A stretch of DNA of 64,000 nt, from NCBI GenBank assembly GCA_030295235.1, contig AP026164.1, positions 2,170,001 to 2,234,000 of the forward strand. Direction: 5' to 3'. The notes under the pieces are model-generated. The model was not told the DNA's origin. It saw nothing but the letters and a program-made list of their open reading frames with translations, and did no database searches. Origin of the DNA: Fistulifera solaris (taxonomy: Eukaryota; Bacillariophyta; Bacillariophyceae; Naviculales; Stauroneidaceae). The stretch's first letter is position 1; every line of letters begins with the position of its first letter. A program made the position numbers and the translations under genes. Below are positions 9,486 through 20,008 of this stretch, piece by piece.

Positions 9486-11213
9486 ATGAAATCGCTATCT
9501 CGATGGATTCTCGCATTATTGTGCGCATCTGCCGCCGCACTCTTGAAGGAAGATGCCAGAATGGTACGACGATCGGATCTTTCTGTGTCTCATCATTGTA
9601 GTATGCGACGATCGCTCACTCAACGCACCTGGACCAGATGGCGTATGTCGGAAACTGGCAAACCTGTCCCTCGGAGGCTCAGCTGGAACAATACACACAC
9701 ATTGCGATCGGATTTGCGGTCACGTATACGTACGCGGAACCGAAGAATCTGTGCAGTGAAACGTGTGTCATCGAAGCACCGTTGATTTGCGAAAATCAGG
9801 CGGATCCTACCATTATCAGTGACTGGAAGTCTCGCGGCATTAAAGTATTACTGAGTTTTGGAGGTGCGGGTATGGGTGGAAGTTGGGAAGGAGATGTCAA
9901 CGATTGCTGGAAATACTGCTTTGGCCGTGAAGATTACGTGATTGGTCGTTTGGTCGAATTAGTAAACACGATGAACCTCGACGGCATCGACTTGGATTAT
10001 GAATACTTCCTAGAAGATGAACCCGAACGAGGATTTACGGAAGGGGCTGCGGCAATCAACTTTCTTGAGACTGTGACCGTTGGATTACGACAACAAATGC
10101 CCGATAAGCTTCTTACCCATGCACCGATGGATGTCGACGCGGTGGCAGGAACGGCCTATTATGAAATGTTGAGGCGAGTCGCCTACACAATGGATTTTAT
10201 CATGCCACAATACTATAACGGTGTCACTCGACCCAATATGGACGGTTTCATGAATCAAGTACAGGGTGAGATGTCACCCTTGGATCATTACAACGGCCTT
10301 TTGCCACTCTTTGAATACGATCCCACTCGAATTGTATTTGGATTTTGCATCAATGATTGCGGAGGTGAGTATAATATATATTTATGAGAAGCAATGCTTT
10401 GCGAGTTGAAGTATTCGAAAAGTTCTCATCATTGCTTCGACAGGTACCGGCTCGAACTCGGACGCAACCCAGGCCTCAACTGTCATCACTGAACTGGAAA
10501 GTCAATTTCCCTGTCACGGCGGAGCTTTCTTCTGGGTAAATTTAGACGATACCAATGGAGATTGGTCGAGAGGTGTCAATCAAGCTCTTTCTTTCAATCG
10601 TGGATGTACCAACATTGGTGGCGTAATTCCTACTCCCCCTCCTCTTGCCGTCCCCGTCTCCGTTCCGGTCGCTCTTCCGGCTCCCACGTCTCCAATCGGG
10701 GTTTCCCCCGTTTCAGTGCCTGTCGCTTTTCCGACCCCTTCGTCTCCGATAGGCATTTCGCCTGTTACAGTTCCGATTTCTATCCCTACACCATCCCTCC
10801 CATCCGCTCCTTTCACTTTTCCGAGCCCTTCGTCCCCGACAGGTCTTTCCCCTGTGACAGCTCCCATTTCTATCCCTACGCCAGTCCTTCCCTCTGTTCC
10901 TGTAGCGAGTCCTGTATCAAGCCCTCTATCACCCGTGGCCAGTTTCCCTGTTGGGACTCCAACTCCTACATTCCCAGTGATAAATTCCGCTCCACCCGCA
11001 TTGACTCCGGCTACAACGACTGTGGAACCCACTGAGCTTTCAACACCCACGGCGAGCCCCGTTGGCATGATCAGCATCGGCAACGGCTCGGTGACCGATC
11101 CCAATGAACCCAATTTTTACGACCCCAACAACTCTCTATCATTAGCGTTTCCGTCCTATCAAGCAAACCTGCTTCTAATTCCGACTCTGGTTACATGGGC
11201 TTTGATGATGTAA
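9486..11213 (+). CDS. Secreted GH18 chitinase-like protein with Pro/Ser/Thr tail and GPI-like C-terminus
   Basis: Three exons: 9486-9563, 9638-10364, 10444-11213 (introns of 74 and 79 bp, GTACGA...CCAG and GTGAGT...ACAG), giving 524 residues in frame. Residues 1-20 are a signal peptide. The GH18 barrel carries the catalytic motif DGIDLDYEY (DxxDxDxE complete) and conserved SFGGAGMGGSW, FIMPQYYNG and GGAFFWV segments, so hydrolase activity on chitin or a related GlcNAc polymer is expected. After about residue 330 comes a low-complexity linker of repeated P-x-P/S-P-V/S-P units. The last 20 residues are hydrophobic (LLLIPTLVTWALMM), which suggests GPI attachment to the cell surface. The first intron lies at exactly the same position (after EDARM / EDNRM) as in the second GH18 gene at 27314-28976, so the two are paralogues. 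Confidence 0.85.
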
Positions 11214-11338
11214 TGTATGCTTCAATTAGATAATGTTTTCATTCTTGAGTGAATTCAACACATGTTATTGCTATCCGTTACTGTCTGGCTCTAAACGCAT
11301 ACCACATGTTGTTTCTTCACTTCGCAATCGTAAATGCT

Positions 11339-12202
11339 TATTCCACTTCCATGGCCGTCTCTCCTCCCGCCGCAACGACCGGATGAGGCTTGAATTCACT
11401 CTTAATGATCGGTGTCAAACCCGGTCGCATGTTCAATCGTCCCGAACGTTGCACCTGCGCGCGCAGCGGAGCCAATTCATTGGGTTTGACCGCATTGCGA
11501 CGATAATCGACCGTTCCGTCTGTTTTAATGATGCAAATATCGCAATTCGAGCCCGAACCCAAGTCATTGAAAATACCGGCACCGATCGCGCGCTGCACTA
11601 ATTGCACGGCCATTTCTTCCGTCATGTTCTCTTGCCAGCTGCTTTCCAACACCGCCATGGCCGCCAATGAACCACTTCCCATACTCGTGTAAGGGAGTTT
11701 CGCGGTACTGCCGTGGGGATAGATTTGATAAATGTGCGGTCCTTGCAGATCGCATCCCCCCAAGACGAGTGCTGCACTCACGTAACCCTGATAACGGAAC
11801 AGCATGCGCTTGAGTTAACGTCACGGCCGTCACGAGACGCGACGGACGTGCTGTATCCATGCGCAATAATTCAAGTTGACGCGAAATGAGTGCAGTAGTG
11901 TTTTCCGTGTCCGCGGCCGTTCCGGCACCGCAACAGTACATGTTGGGAGCAATGTAATGAATCTTTTCGCAATTGCGTTCCGCGACTTCCGTATCGTTGG
12001 TGGCTCGCGTATCGGCGCCCAAGACGACTCCTCCGGCGTAGACGGTTCCGACAATTGTAGTTCCGGTCTTTTTGGCTTTCAATTTGGGGGCAGCGCCTTC
12101 AGTTTGCAACAAATTTTGATTGCGAAGGTAGTTGGAGAAATCGAAACCAGCGGCTGGTTCGTGTAAATTGTTAGCGGCGTTCATCTGCGAATCTGCTGTC
12201 AT
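11339..12202 (-). CDS. PSMB7: 20S proteasome subunit beta type 7 (beta-2, trypsin-like)
   Basis: A catalytic beta subunit of the 20S core. A 47-residue propeptide ends at KKTG, and the mature chain starts [11 protein letters not shown]. The N-terminal nucleophile Thr1, Asp17 (GADTRAT) and Lys33 (NCEKI) are all present. Downstream [36 protein letters not shown] and [11 protein letters not shown] are diagnostic of beta-2. The reading frame changes by one base near 11815 (between VTAVTL and KRMLFRYQG), where orthologues run straight through. Because the subunit is essential and both halves are well conserved, I take this as an assembly error. The 3' end lies 125 bp from that of the convergent chitinase gene. 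Confidence 0.92.
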
Positions 12203-12661
12203 TAAAACTAACTTGATTGATTAAATATGTTAATTATTTGAAAGACACAAGCATATGGTTGTGACGCAACAAGTCATGCAGCAACAAACAAAAAATGCAA
12301 GGAGACCATGGTGCAAGTGGCGGCGTTTGACGAAGCGAGAGGATGAGCAAAGATTTTTCGGCGTCTGTACGTTGTAAGTGTTAACGTCGCAGCGAATCAC
12401 GAAAAGTAATGACCGAAAGCAGAAGGAACGGAAGCTAGGAACGGGCATAGGAAACCCATCTAGAGACGTTTAATCTTTTATGATAATCACCAGGGGAAGA
12501 CCGCTCTCTTGACCGCTAGATTTCCAAAGTTGTTTTGAGAGAGAAAAGAGGCAGAGGATAAAAAACTATAACATTAGCTCTACCAGGTATACTAGTAAAG
12601 TTTTTTAGCTCTGAACTGTTCACTTAAAAACCGATTTTCGATAAATAGAGAAATATCATTT
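12203..12661. other. Intergenic, no gene seen
   Basis: Spacer between the proteasome start and the end of the next minus-strand gene. It must hold the proteasome promoter. No clear motif or further gene is visible. Confidence 0.55.
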
Positions 12662-13693
12662 TTACCACCGCGGACGACCGAATCGAAATCCTCCAAAATG
12701 TCCTCCTCCGTAGTATCCTCGCCGTCGACCACCCATCATATTCATCATGAACATTGCGTGCAATGGATTGATGCCATTTCGATGACACAGATACGCCACC
12801 CCCAATACCATGGCTAGAGACGCTAAAGAAGATGCATCGGAAGACGATGTTGTACTGCCGTAATGACTGCTGTGATGATGGTGCGTTCCGCGGGGACTCG
12901 ATTGGCGATACGGATAATCGTTGTAGTACGACGACGATGGAGCACTGTGATAGTTCTGTCGATACTGATCGTACAAATTACCTCGTTCGTAATTCCCGTG
13001 ACGACGATGGTGTGATTCCCATCCGAATCGTCCGCCAAACGCGATGTAGAGCACGAACAAACCGATCCCCACTTTCAGTATCTGCTTCGATTCAGACGAT
13101 AGTTGTTCGTACCACAAAGACACCCGGGCTACGAAAAATTGTAGACGATCTTGCATCGAAATCGAATCGTCCACGGGGTCCTCCCACACGCTTCTTTCGG
13201 GATTTTGTGGTTCTGTGGGTGGCGGTGATTGTTGTGATTGTGGTGGAGGCACATAGTCAGGATTGATAGGAGGATCGGGTCGATGATCGCGTCGCAATTC
13301 CCTTAATAACATTTGCCGTGCCATGGCATTCCCCGGATCCAATCGCAATGCCGTCTGCAAAGCATTGCACGCATCGTTGCTGTGTCCTCCCAACGCCACG
13401 AGAGCGGACGCGAGTCGCACATGACCTTTCGCCCAGGCTGGATTCAATGAGACACATTGCTTCGCTTCATGGACTGCTAATTCCGCCGAATCTCCCAACT
13501 TCAATCGACAAGCAACAATATTCGATAGAATGATCTGTTGTTCTTGGCGAGGCGCTTCTAAAACTGGATCGAGAGCCGCTTGATATTCTCGCAGTGCTTC
13601 CGCGTATTGTTGTCGTTCGTACAATTCTTTGCCTCTGTTTTTGTGGCTAAGCCACGAGTCTCTTCGCTGCGATGATTCAAAGGGGTATCTCAT
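12662..13693 (-). CDS. TPR membrane protein with Arg/Gly/Tyr-rich C-terminus
   Basis: About 343 residues. The open frame extends upstream to 13747, but MRYPFESSQRRDS at 13693 is the more likely start. Residues 15-130 form a TPR block of the STI1/TTC type (NRGKELYERQQYAEALREY, NPAWAKGHVRLASALVALG, ALRLDPGNAMAR). A proline-rich stretch follows, then a hydrophobic segment (ILKVGIGLFVLYIAFGG), a His/Ser/Tyr-rich linker, a second hydrophobic segment (LASLAMVLGVAYLC) and a Gly/Arg-rich end. A co-chaperone-like membrane TPR protein is a reasonable guess; I do not assign a specific function. Its start faces the ClpR-like gene across about 380 bp. Confidence 0.7.
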   Translation of the reverse strand: MRYPFESSQRRDSWLSHKNRGKELYERQQYAEALREYQAALDPVLEAPRQEQQIILSNIVACRLKLGDSAELAVHEAKQCVSLNPAWAKGHVRLASALVALGGHSNDACNALQTALRLDPGNAMARQMLLRELRRDHRPDPPINPDYVPPPQSQQSPPPTEPQNPERSVWEDPVDDSISMQDRLQFFVARVSLWYEQLSSESKQILKVGIGLFVLYIAFGGRFGWESHHRRHGNYERGNLYDQYRQNYHSAPSSSYYNDYPYRQSSPRGTHHHHSSHYGSTTSSSDASSLASLAMVLGVAYLCHRNGINPLHAMFMMNMMGGRRRGYYGGGHFGGFRFGRPRW

Positions 13694-14071
13694 TATTGTG
13701 TATTGTATTGAGTTTGTGTATTGGTACGTAGTAAGGATAAGATGCAACTCTCGTGTTGTGTTTCTTTTGTTCTGCGCAATGAGAGAAAAGAAGAGGCGCG
13801 TCGCGAGTCAAAGCGGCCCGCGTTTCACGATCAAGTCATCAATCGCATCGGTACTAAACTCGTTGAGTTTCATTACCAGGTACCGTTTCCACGTGGAGAA
13901 AAATATCAGATGCGAGGAAGAGGAAGAAGGACGAACGACGAACGCGACATCTGCAACAATGAGGGCGGAGTACTACGGCGCAATAACTCATTCAACAACT
14001 TGACATTCCTTCTTCTTATGTTATTATTAATTCTACCTTTTCTTCTAAAATTGAAAACATAAAAGTCAAAT

Positions 14072-15131
14072 ATGAGAAAGTGTTTGCTGCCGTCTCTGCT
14101 GCTGCACTTACTGCTCGGTGAAAGCAGCGGATATTCACTGTGGGATGCTCAAAAAGCGGCTCGCAGTCTCGTTTCACCCAATCAATCGCTCTTTCGTCCT
14201 CCCATGACAATGTTACAACGTGATACCATTCAAATGCCGAGTACAACTCCAATGGTTCCTTTCAAGGTAATTTTTTGATTGAGCTGGTGTTGCTGTGACG
14301 ATTATTATCTCTCTCTCGGTGTTTCTCAATCGAGTGATTTTCTCATTCATTTCATCTTTTGCAACTCTTTTTTACCAGCCCCCCGGTTCCGATTATGCCC
14401 AATTCATTGACATTGAGTCCGCCATGTACCGCGACCGAACCATGTTTATTTCTAAATACATTGACGACCAAGCTGCGAACAGTATTATCAGCATAATGCT
14501 CTACTTGCGCAACGAAAGTCCCCGTTCTCCCATTAGCATGTACTTCAATGTCCCCGGAGCCAATCTCCGACCCGCCTTGGCTATATACGATCTGATGCAA
14601 AATACGAAGAAGAATTGTGAAATTCAAACGGTCAATTTGGCCTTGACGGCGGGAATGGGATCGATTTTGTGTGCGGCGGGCACGAAAGGGCAACGCAGTG
14701 CCTTGCCGAATGCGCGCTTCCTGTTGCACCGGACCGGGATGGATCAAGTGTTTCGGGGACAAGCGACCGATATTGCGCTTGAAGTCAAGAATTTAAAGCA
14801 GGCGAATGATCGAATGGAACAGGAATTGGCCCTACTGACGGGTCAACCGCTTGATCGGATTCAACAGGATTTGAAACGTGATTTTTATTTGTTTGCTGAT
14901 GAGGCTGCGCAGTATGGATTGATTGATCAAGTACTATTGCCATCACCGAGAAAACGTGCAGCGCGAGGACAAGAAGCTAATTTGGGTGCCTTTGAGGGTG
15001 AAGAAGAGCAGCGTTACCAGAGCGGTGATCAGCAACAAATGGATGGTGGATGGGGCAGCCGACAACAGCCACCTGGTACCAACAACAATAACAGAGATGA
15101 CGACGATGAACCTAAAATCGCCAAAGGATAA
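14072..15131 (+). CDS. ClpR-like (catalytically altered ClpP) protease subunit, probably plastid
   Basis: Two exons, 14072-14266 and 14379-15131 (intron GTAATT...ACCAG, 112 bp, phase 0), 315 residues. The N-terminus is a signal peptide (KCLLPSLLLHLLLG) followed by an Arg/Ser-rich stretch, consistent with import into a complex plastid. The Clp fold is clear (PGANLRPALAIYDLM, ALTAGMGSILCAAGTKGQR, PNARFLLHR, EAAQYGLIDQVL). The nucleophile position, normally the Ser of A-S-M-G, is Gly (TAGMG). The His of FLLHR and the RD Asp remain, so the subunit is probably structural, as ClpR proteins are in cyanobacterial and plastid Clp rings. The C-terminal 70 residues are Gln/Asn/Asp-rich and unconserved in character. 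Confidence 0.82.
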
Positions 15132-15451
15132 ATAGATCGATAAAATGAACTGCTTTTACGCCATTTGTAAAAAAAGTGCGAAGACGAAAAAGGGAGTAAT
15201 TACATCGACATTACTTCACAGTATAGCACAACCGAAAAATAACGAGTTTCTCCTTTAGAAAAAAATAAGTTTTCATGATCACTAACGGACACAAAAAGGA
15301 ATTCGTCATGGCAGTTTTCAATGCTAGGCGTCTCACATGAAACACCGCCCACCACCACGTTTTTCCTAATTTCCTAATTCATACACATATTACCGTGAAG
15401 ACTAAGTATGATTTTTTCTAGAAAACGTTACAATCTATGTGGGAAATAAAT
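15132..15451. other. Intergenic between convergent genes
   Basis: About 320 bp, AT-rich, holding the 3' UTRs of the ClpR-like and light-harvesting genes. Nothing else seen. Confidence 0.55.
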
Positions 15452-16174
15452 CTAACCAAGGAAATGTTCAACAATTCCCTTTCCGTCAGCCAACTCTTGT
15501 GCCAAGAAACCGGCGGCGGCGAGCATGGCCAAACGTCCGTTCTGCAATTCCTTGTTCTGCATGGCCAAAAGGGCGTCCGGTTCCGCGGGCTTTAAGCCGA
15601 GAGGGTCGAATCCCAAGTCACCGGGGATGTAGTCGGTGCGCAAGAGTCCCGGCTTGTCGACGGGGACATCACGGGGAGGGACCCAGCCGTATTGGGCACG
15701 GTCGAGCTCGAGCTTGGCAATGGAGATGGCCAAAAGAGTCCAGAAAGGAGCGGGAACCTGAGCCAAGTGGGTAATGGCGGGTCCTGAGATTTGAGAGTCA
15801 AAAGGAACGAGGATCCCTCAACCTTCTCACCGACGAGGAAACCGACGGTGGCCAACATGGCAACACGTCCATGGGTGAGTTCGGCCTCACGGTATCGCTT
15901 CAAAGTGTTGGCATCCGCCTTGGCAGCAAGTCCGAGGGGATCGAAGATTCCTACCGGAGGGAGAGCACCAGGGATCTCGTCAACAGAGAACGACTGTTAA
16001 CGTTGAGCAAGAGGTGAGAATCTCGTTGTGGTTGACCGTTGACTGAAAGGATCCTCAGTGAAAACTTACCGGAGCAGCAACGGCGGCAGGAGCGGCAGCC
16101 TTCTTGGGGCTAAAGGCATTGAAGGCCGAAACCGAAGAGGCGAGAAGGGCGATGGCAGAGAGGGTGAGCTTCAT
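15452..16174 (-). CDS. Fucoxanthin-chlorophyll a/c light-harvesting protein (FCP, Lhcf-like)
   Basis: A thylakoid antenna protein of about 215 residues. Exon 1 (16174-16070) encodes the signal peptide and the diatom plastid cleavage motif ([10 protein letters not shown]). The intron is 16069-15994 (GTAAGT...AACAG). Exon 2 starts [13 protein letters not shown]. Chlorophyll-binding helices one and three are clear: [20 protein letters not shown] and [20 protein letters not shown], with [12 protein letters not shown] between. The frame slips by one missing base in a 4-base homopolymer at 15800-15803 (between EGSSFL and [11 protein letters not shown]), which I read as an assembly error. High G/C third positions and a strong codon preference fit a highly expressed gene. 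Confidence 0.93.
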
Positions 16175-16898
16175 GTTTTTGGTATGAATGGAGAGTTCAA
16201 GGTTGGTGGTTGGCAAAATTTATGAATCTTTTTAATTGAGAAGAAAAAAAGTGATGGGCCGGAGTTGGCTTGCGGCTATTGTGAGTCGGAATTCTTTCGT
16301 CAGAATAATGTCTGAGCTTGGATTCACAGTGAACTCGGAAGTAGATGACTGGATCACGGTTTCTAATCAGACGTACGCACTTCGACTTAGTCATTGCAGG
16401 TGGCTGTCTCATTGGGTGCATGATCCATGACGTGTGACGTGGATGGATGATGTAGATCAATGCAGACGTGTTGGGACTGAGTCACGTGTCACGTATCACC
16501 AACCCTGTCACGCTCGTGATTTACTGCTGGTGAATGCGTTTAACGCCTATTTACCTGAAAATAGAGAACCTTCAATTTGAACGATATACAATAGGCACTG
16601 AAATAAGTACAGTACAAGAGCCAATGCATCGACCTAAAACATCTTTAATGTATTTACCGTTGTAAAAAATCTTACTTTGTACGTAGTATGAAGCATAGCG
16701 ACCTGCGCGCGGCTTGCTCGGCACAAGTGAGCCTCTAAAACCCTACAAAATCAACCCACAAAATAACAATGACCGACGATCGACGATGTTAAAAGGCCAA
16801 AACCCAAGACGTAAATGATCATCATTATCTTTCTTATATCGTGTTCTGTGCTAAGCCGGTAAATATTCGTACTGGCAGTGATACTCAAACAACAAACA
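16175..16898. other. Divergent intergenic region, FCP / glycosyltransferase-like gene
   Basis: About 720 bp holding the FCP promoter (see the site cluster at 16425-16500) and the upstream region of the plus-strand gene. No further gene seen. Confidence 0.55.
16425..16500. promoter_or_regulatory. Cluster of TGACGTG / CACGTG-type sites upstream of the FCP gene
   Basis: Within 75 bp, 250-325 bp upstream of the FCP start, lie TGACGTG (16428-16434), TGACGTGG (16435-16442), GACGTG (16465-16470) and GTCACGTGTCACGT (16481-16494). TGACGT-type elements are known CO2/cAMP-responsive elements in Phaeodactylum, and CACGTG is a bZIP/bHLH site. Assignment to light or CO2 control of this gene is inference. 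Confidence 0.5.
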
Positions 16899-18258
16899 AT
16901 GGTGAAGGTCCTACCGCTCCCTTCATGGCAACGCGCAGCTTTCTTCGAAACAAGGCAAAGAATCCGGCCTTCCAAGCAGGCAACAACGAGCAACTTGACG
17001 ATGAGGATATGTGGTATTTGTCTCGGGTTCGCTTTATTCGGTTTATGGAGAAGCAATGAACTGACAGTAGGTCAGCCATTCACCATTCCGGAAGAAGGCG
17101 AATGTTCGCGAAGGAGCAGGGCCGGAGGCAAGAAATGTCCGTGTCGGATCGCTATCACCAATTCAGTCACCTATCATTACGAGATTCTGGAGTCTATCGC
17201 ATCGCAACTACCTCTGCGCTTTTTCAATTTAGAGGATGCCGACTGTGATACGACCAACTTAGTATTTGATTTCTTTATTGTGCAATACCGGCCTCCTCCT
17301 CGGTTTTGGGAGTATTATAGGCTCGACATGGTCTATAGAATGTTGGTTCCGAACCAACTCGCGGTATCTTTTGTTTCGTATTTTGAGTCTGAAATGAAAG
17401 GCACGACGTTTGTAGATGAAGCAACATCACCCAATGTGACGCGGACGATCGGCACTTTGACAGTGCAAAGAAAGAATCACGACCTAAAGCCCATCGAAGT
17501 GAAGGGATATGACGCTATGATTGAAGCTTCGTGCCCTTGTTCATCCTACAATCTATTATCCTTGCAACACGACCGAATACGATCCTGTATTTTTCACGAA
17601 ACATGTCCATCGGTCGAGAATCATCCGCGGGCCGTTTGGGTGAGTCCGTATCACGCCAATTTTTTCATTCCGACCCAATTACCGAAAGTGGCAGCCGCCA
17701 AAGCACGTACCGCTGGAGCGCCCTTGGGTCTTTGTGTCATTGGCACCGTTTATCGAAGAAGCTGGAGATTACTCGCCGCATATCTGGATCAGTTTACCAG
17801 AAACACCCACAAATCGTCACCTTTATCATTGAGCGTCGAAATTATGGGCGTTGGACGATTTCCCGACGAACTTTTGCCGTATAAGAACATGATTCGGCTT
17901 TCTGCTCCTCCCTGGCTACTTGGGATTTCATCAGCAGGTAGAAAACGACTGTGACGCTATCTTGTTGCTATTAACCAAGCAAGACCAGCCTCAATATTTT
18001 GAGGGTCCAGAAAGTCTTCTTCGATTGACCGGGGCAATTCCCCTGGTCATGGCGTATCAAAAACCAATTCTTTTACACGAAGAGCTATACAGGCATTACA
18101 AAAAGTTCTTTCCTTCCGATTTGTTGGCTATCACTCACAAGGATGATACAAGTAGCTTCGTAAAAGCCGCGTCGGACTTGATTGAAAAGTTGTCGAGCAG
18201 CAATATGGTGCAGCGCAATCAAGGATTACAAAGGGCGGACATTGAACAAAGAAGGTAA
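16899..18258 (+). CDS. Type II membrane protein, glycosyltransferase-like
   Basis: About 450 residues in two frames joined near 17910. The likely N-terminus is short and basic, with one hydrophobic anchor (ICGICLGFALFGLWRS). A Cys-rich stretch (KKCPCRIAITNS) follows, then a lumenal domain. The second half has a GT-B-like layout: LGLCVIGTVYRRSWRLLAAYL, then GYLGFHQQVENDCDAILLLL, then GAIPLVMAYQKPILLHEEL and a C-terminal helix ending the domain. This resembles family-4 type transferases, but I cannot name the donor or acceptor. The frame changes once in a CT-rich tract at about 17905-17915. The N-terminus is uncertain because another frame (from 16926) also reads plausibly there. Confidence 0.6.
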
Positions 18259-18419
18259 ATGCATCGCTTTAATTAATTGTTGAAGACTTTCCATATCAGT
18301 GCTTCCGCTGTACCGGCGGTGATTGTGAAATATCTATGCAGAAAATGCAGACTTGGCGGAAACGAAATAAACTCAACAAAGCAACCGGTAGTTTCTATGT
18401 ATAGGCCATCTGCCTTTTC

Positions 18420-19504
18420 TTAGTCCAGCTTTTTCTGCATCGCTGATTCTTCCACGGGCGAAAAATGAAGCACGTTTCGTTTGACAGTATCCGCGACAAC
18501 GACCGGCAACAACGAAAGAGCCCTCCATAGGGTGTTTGCATCCGAACCTACCCAGTAATACGGCTGGATCTTGTGGCTGGGCAACGTCAGAATACCTCTC
18601 AAGGTTTCGACAACCATGCTCGGTTCACCTATGATTGCCGAAGACTGCTTCTCACCGTCTTGAAAGATTCGCAGGACTTTGTTGCGAAAGGTTTCTCCTC
18701 CGTACAATTCCTGAACGTTGGCCGGAGCGGCGTCAAAATTTTTCACGTAATTTGTCTGCCAATCCACTTGAATTTGCGTTCGATTTTGCCCCGGTCGAAC
18801 TTTTGGTGACAACAATGTGAAAGGGTGCCAGCTCGGTGCGCAAGGCATCACTCCAGGCTTCCACCGCGAATTTACTAGCATTGTAGGAAGAATTGCCGGG
18901 ACTCGCGACGGCTCCACACACCGAGCTCATATTCAGAATCCGAGCTCCGTGTTTTGTTGTACGCAACATCATGGGTAACAGTGCTTGCGTGACACGGAGC
19001 ATACCAAAAAGTTGACATCCATAACGGTCCGGTAGGTTTTTAAACTGGGATCGAAGAGAAAATCACCAGGATCCGCCATGCCGGCATTGTTGACAATGGC
19101 AAACAAGAAAGTATTGGGTTCCCTGGATAACAGTTCTTCAACGGCCCATGCCATTTGCGTGACTTCGGTTTCATTTGTGACGTTGCATTGCAATACTAGG
19201 TGTTGTTTCGCCAACAGGGCACGCAATTCCGTCACGGTTTTGGAAGTGAGGGCCAGTGCTACGACGACGAAATCAGTGGATGTGGCCAGTTGTTCCGCCA
19301 GCAACCGTCGATGCCTCGATCGCAACCCGTAATGACCACTACACGCCGTACAGTATCGTTGGGTGGTTGTTTTGTGCGACACCAAGCTTGAATTTGTTTC
19401 CATACATGATAGTGACACGACAAGCAGCAAATGATGGCCACAGCGACGAATTCGAAGATTCCCTTCAACAGATTCGGTCGAACAGCTCTGCTAACCGTCG
19501 TCAT
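18420..19504 (-). CDS. Membrane-anchored short-chain dehydrogenase/reductase
   Basis: About 360 residues. The start MTTVSRAVRPNLL is followed by a hydrophobic anchor (FEFVAVAIICCLSCHY). The Rossmann motif VVVITGCDRGI, the NNAG motif (AIVNNAGMAD) and the catalytic Ser...Tyr-x3-Lys (MSSVCGAV, SSYNASKFAVEAW) are present, as in classical SDRs of the retinol/17-beta-hydroxysteroid/3-hydroxybutyrate dehydrogenase branch. The C-terminus (AMQKKLD) is free. Frame breaks lie near 19310, at the A5 run 19006-19010 and at the T4 run 18801-18804. Across each, the family sequence resumes at once (VMDVN then FGMLRVTQ; VVTK then VRPGQNRTQ), so I treat them as homopolymer errors. The gene is tail-to-tail with the glycosyltransferase-like gene. 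Confidence 0.8.
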
Positions 19505-20008
19505 GTTTGTGTTTAAAATTAACAATGATTCATTTGAATGCTTTTGAAGAACAATGGATTATGAGATAAAGAATAGACGATTTTCGAAAATATGTTTGGG
19601 CTTAGAGTCGTCGTCTCTTTTGCGTTCTTCGATGACTGCGACTCCAATGTAGGCGAACTTTGCGATGACGTCATAAATCGGAGTGAGTACCAACAAATCC
19701 ACATGACTGCATTTCCTGTCACGAGTTTCTTGTTGCGCGAAGATACCCTCGCATGGGTCGCGGACGGACGACGACTCGCACTCGCACTCGCACTCGCACA
19801 AACGCATCACAATCGACAACCAAAAAAAAAACCATGGGGCGGCGGGCGAGATCGACAACATTTTTTGTATTAGTTACTTCCTTCAAAAGGGACCAGTTTC
19901 TTATTCTAGCACAAAGACCAGCACTCGTTCGTTTTCGGTTAAATCCTTTCTCAATGCTCGAACAAATGTGCTAGACTGGAGCGTTTGGCAGATACTAAGT
20001 TCTAACTT
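19505..20008. other. Divergent intergenic region with a short CTCGCA repeat
   Basis: Promoter region between the SDR and the next plus-strand gene. It contains about four tandem copies of ACTCGC at 19773-19799. No gene seen. Confidence 0.55.

Noticed and set aside
10580-11113. 177-codon Gly/Val/Thr-rich open frame on the minus strand
   Set aside because: Antisense shadow of the repetitive Pro/Ser/Thr tail of the GH18 gene on the plus strand.
11800-11830. Programmed ribosomal frameshift in the proteasome gene
   Set aside because: Family members elsewhere read straight through, and similar slips occur throughout the window at homopolymers.
11564-12202. Broken proteasome beta-2 gene (pseudogene call)
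   Set aside because: One single-base slip near 11815 in an otherwise textbook, essential subunit; consensus error is more likely.
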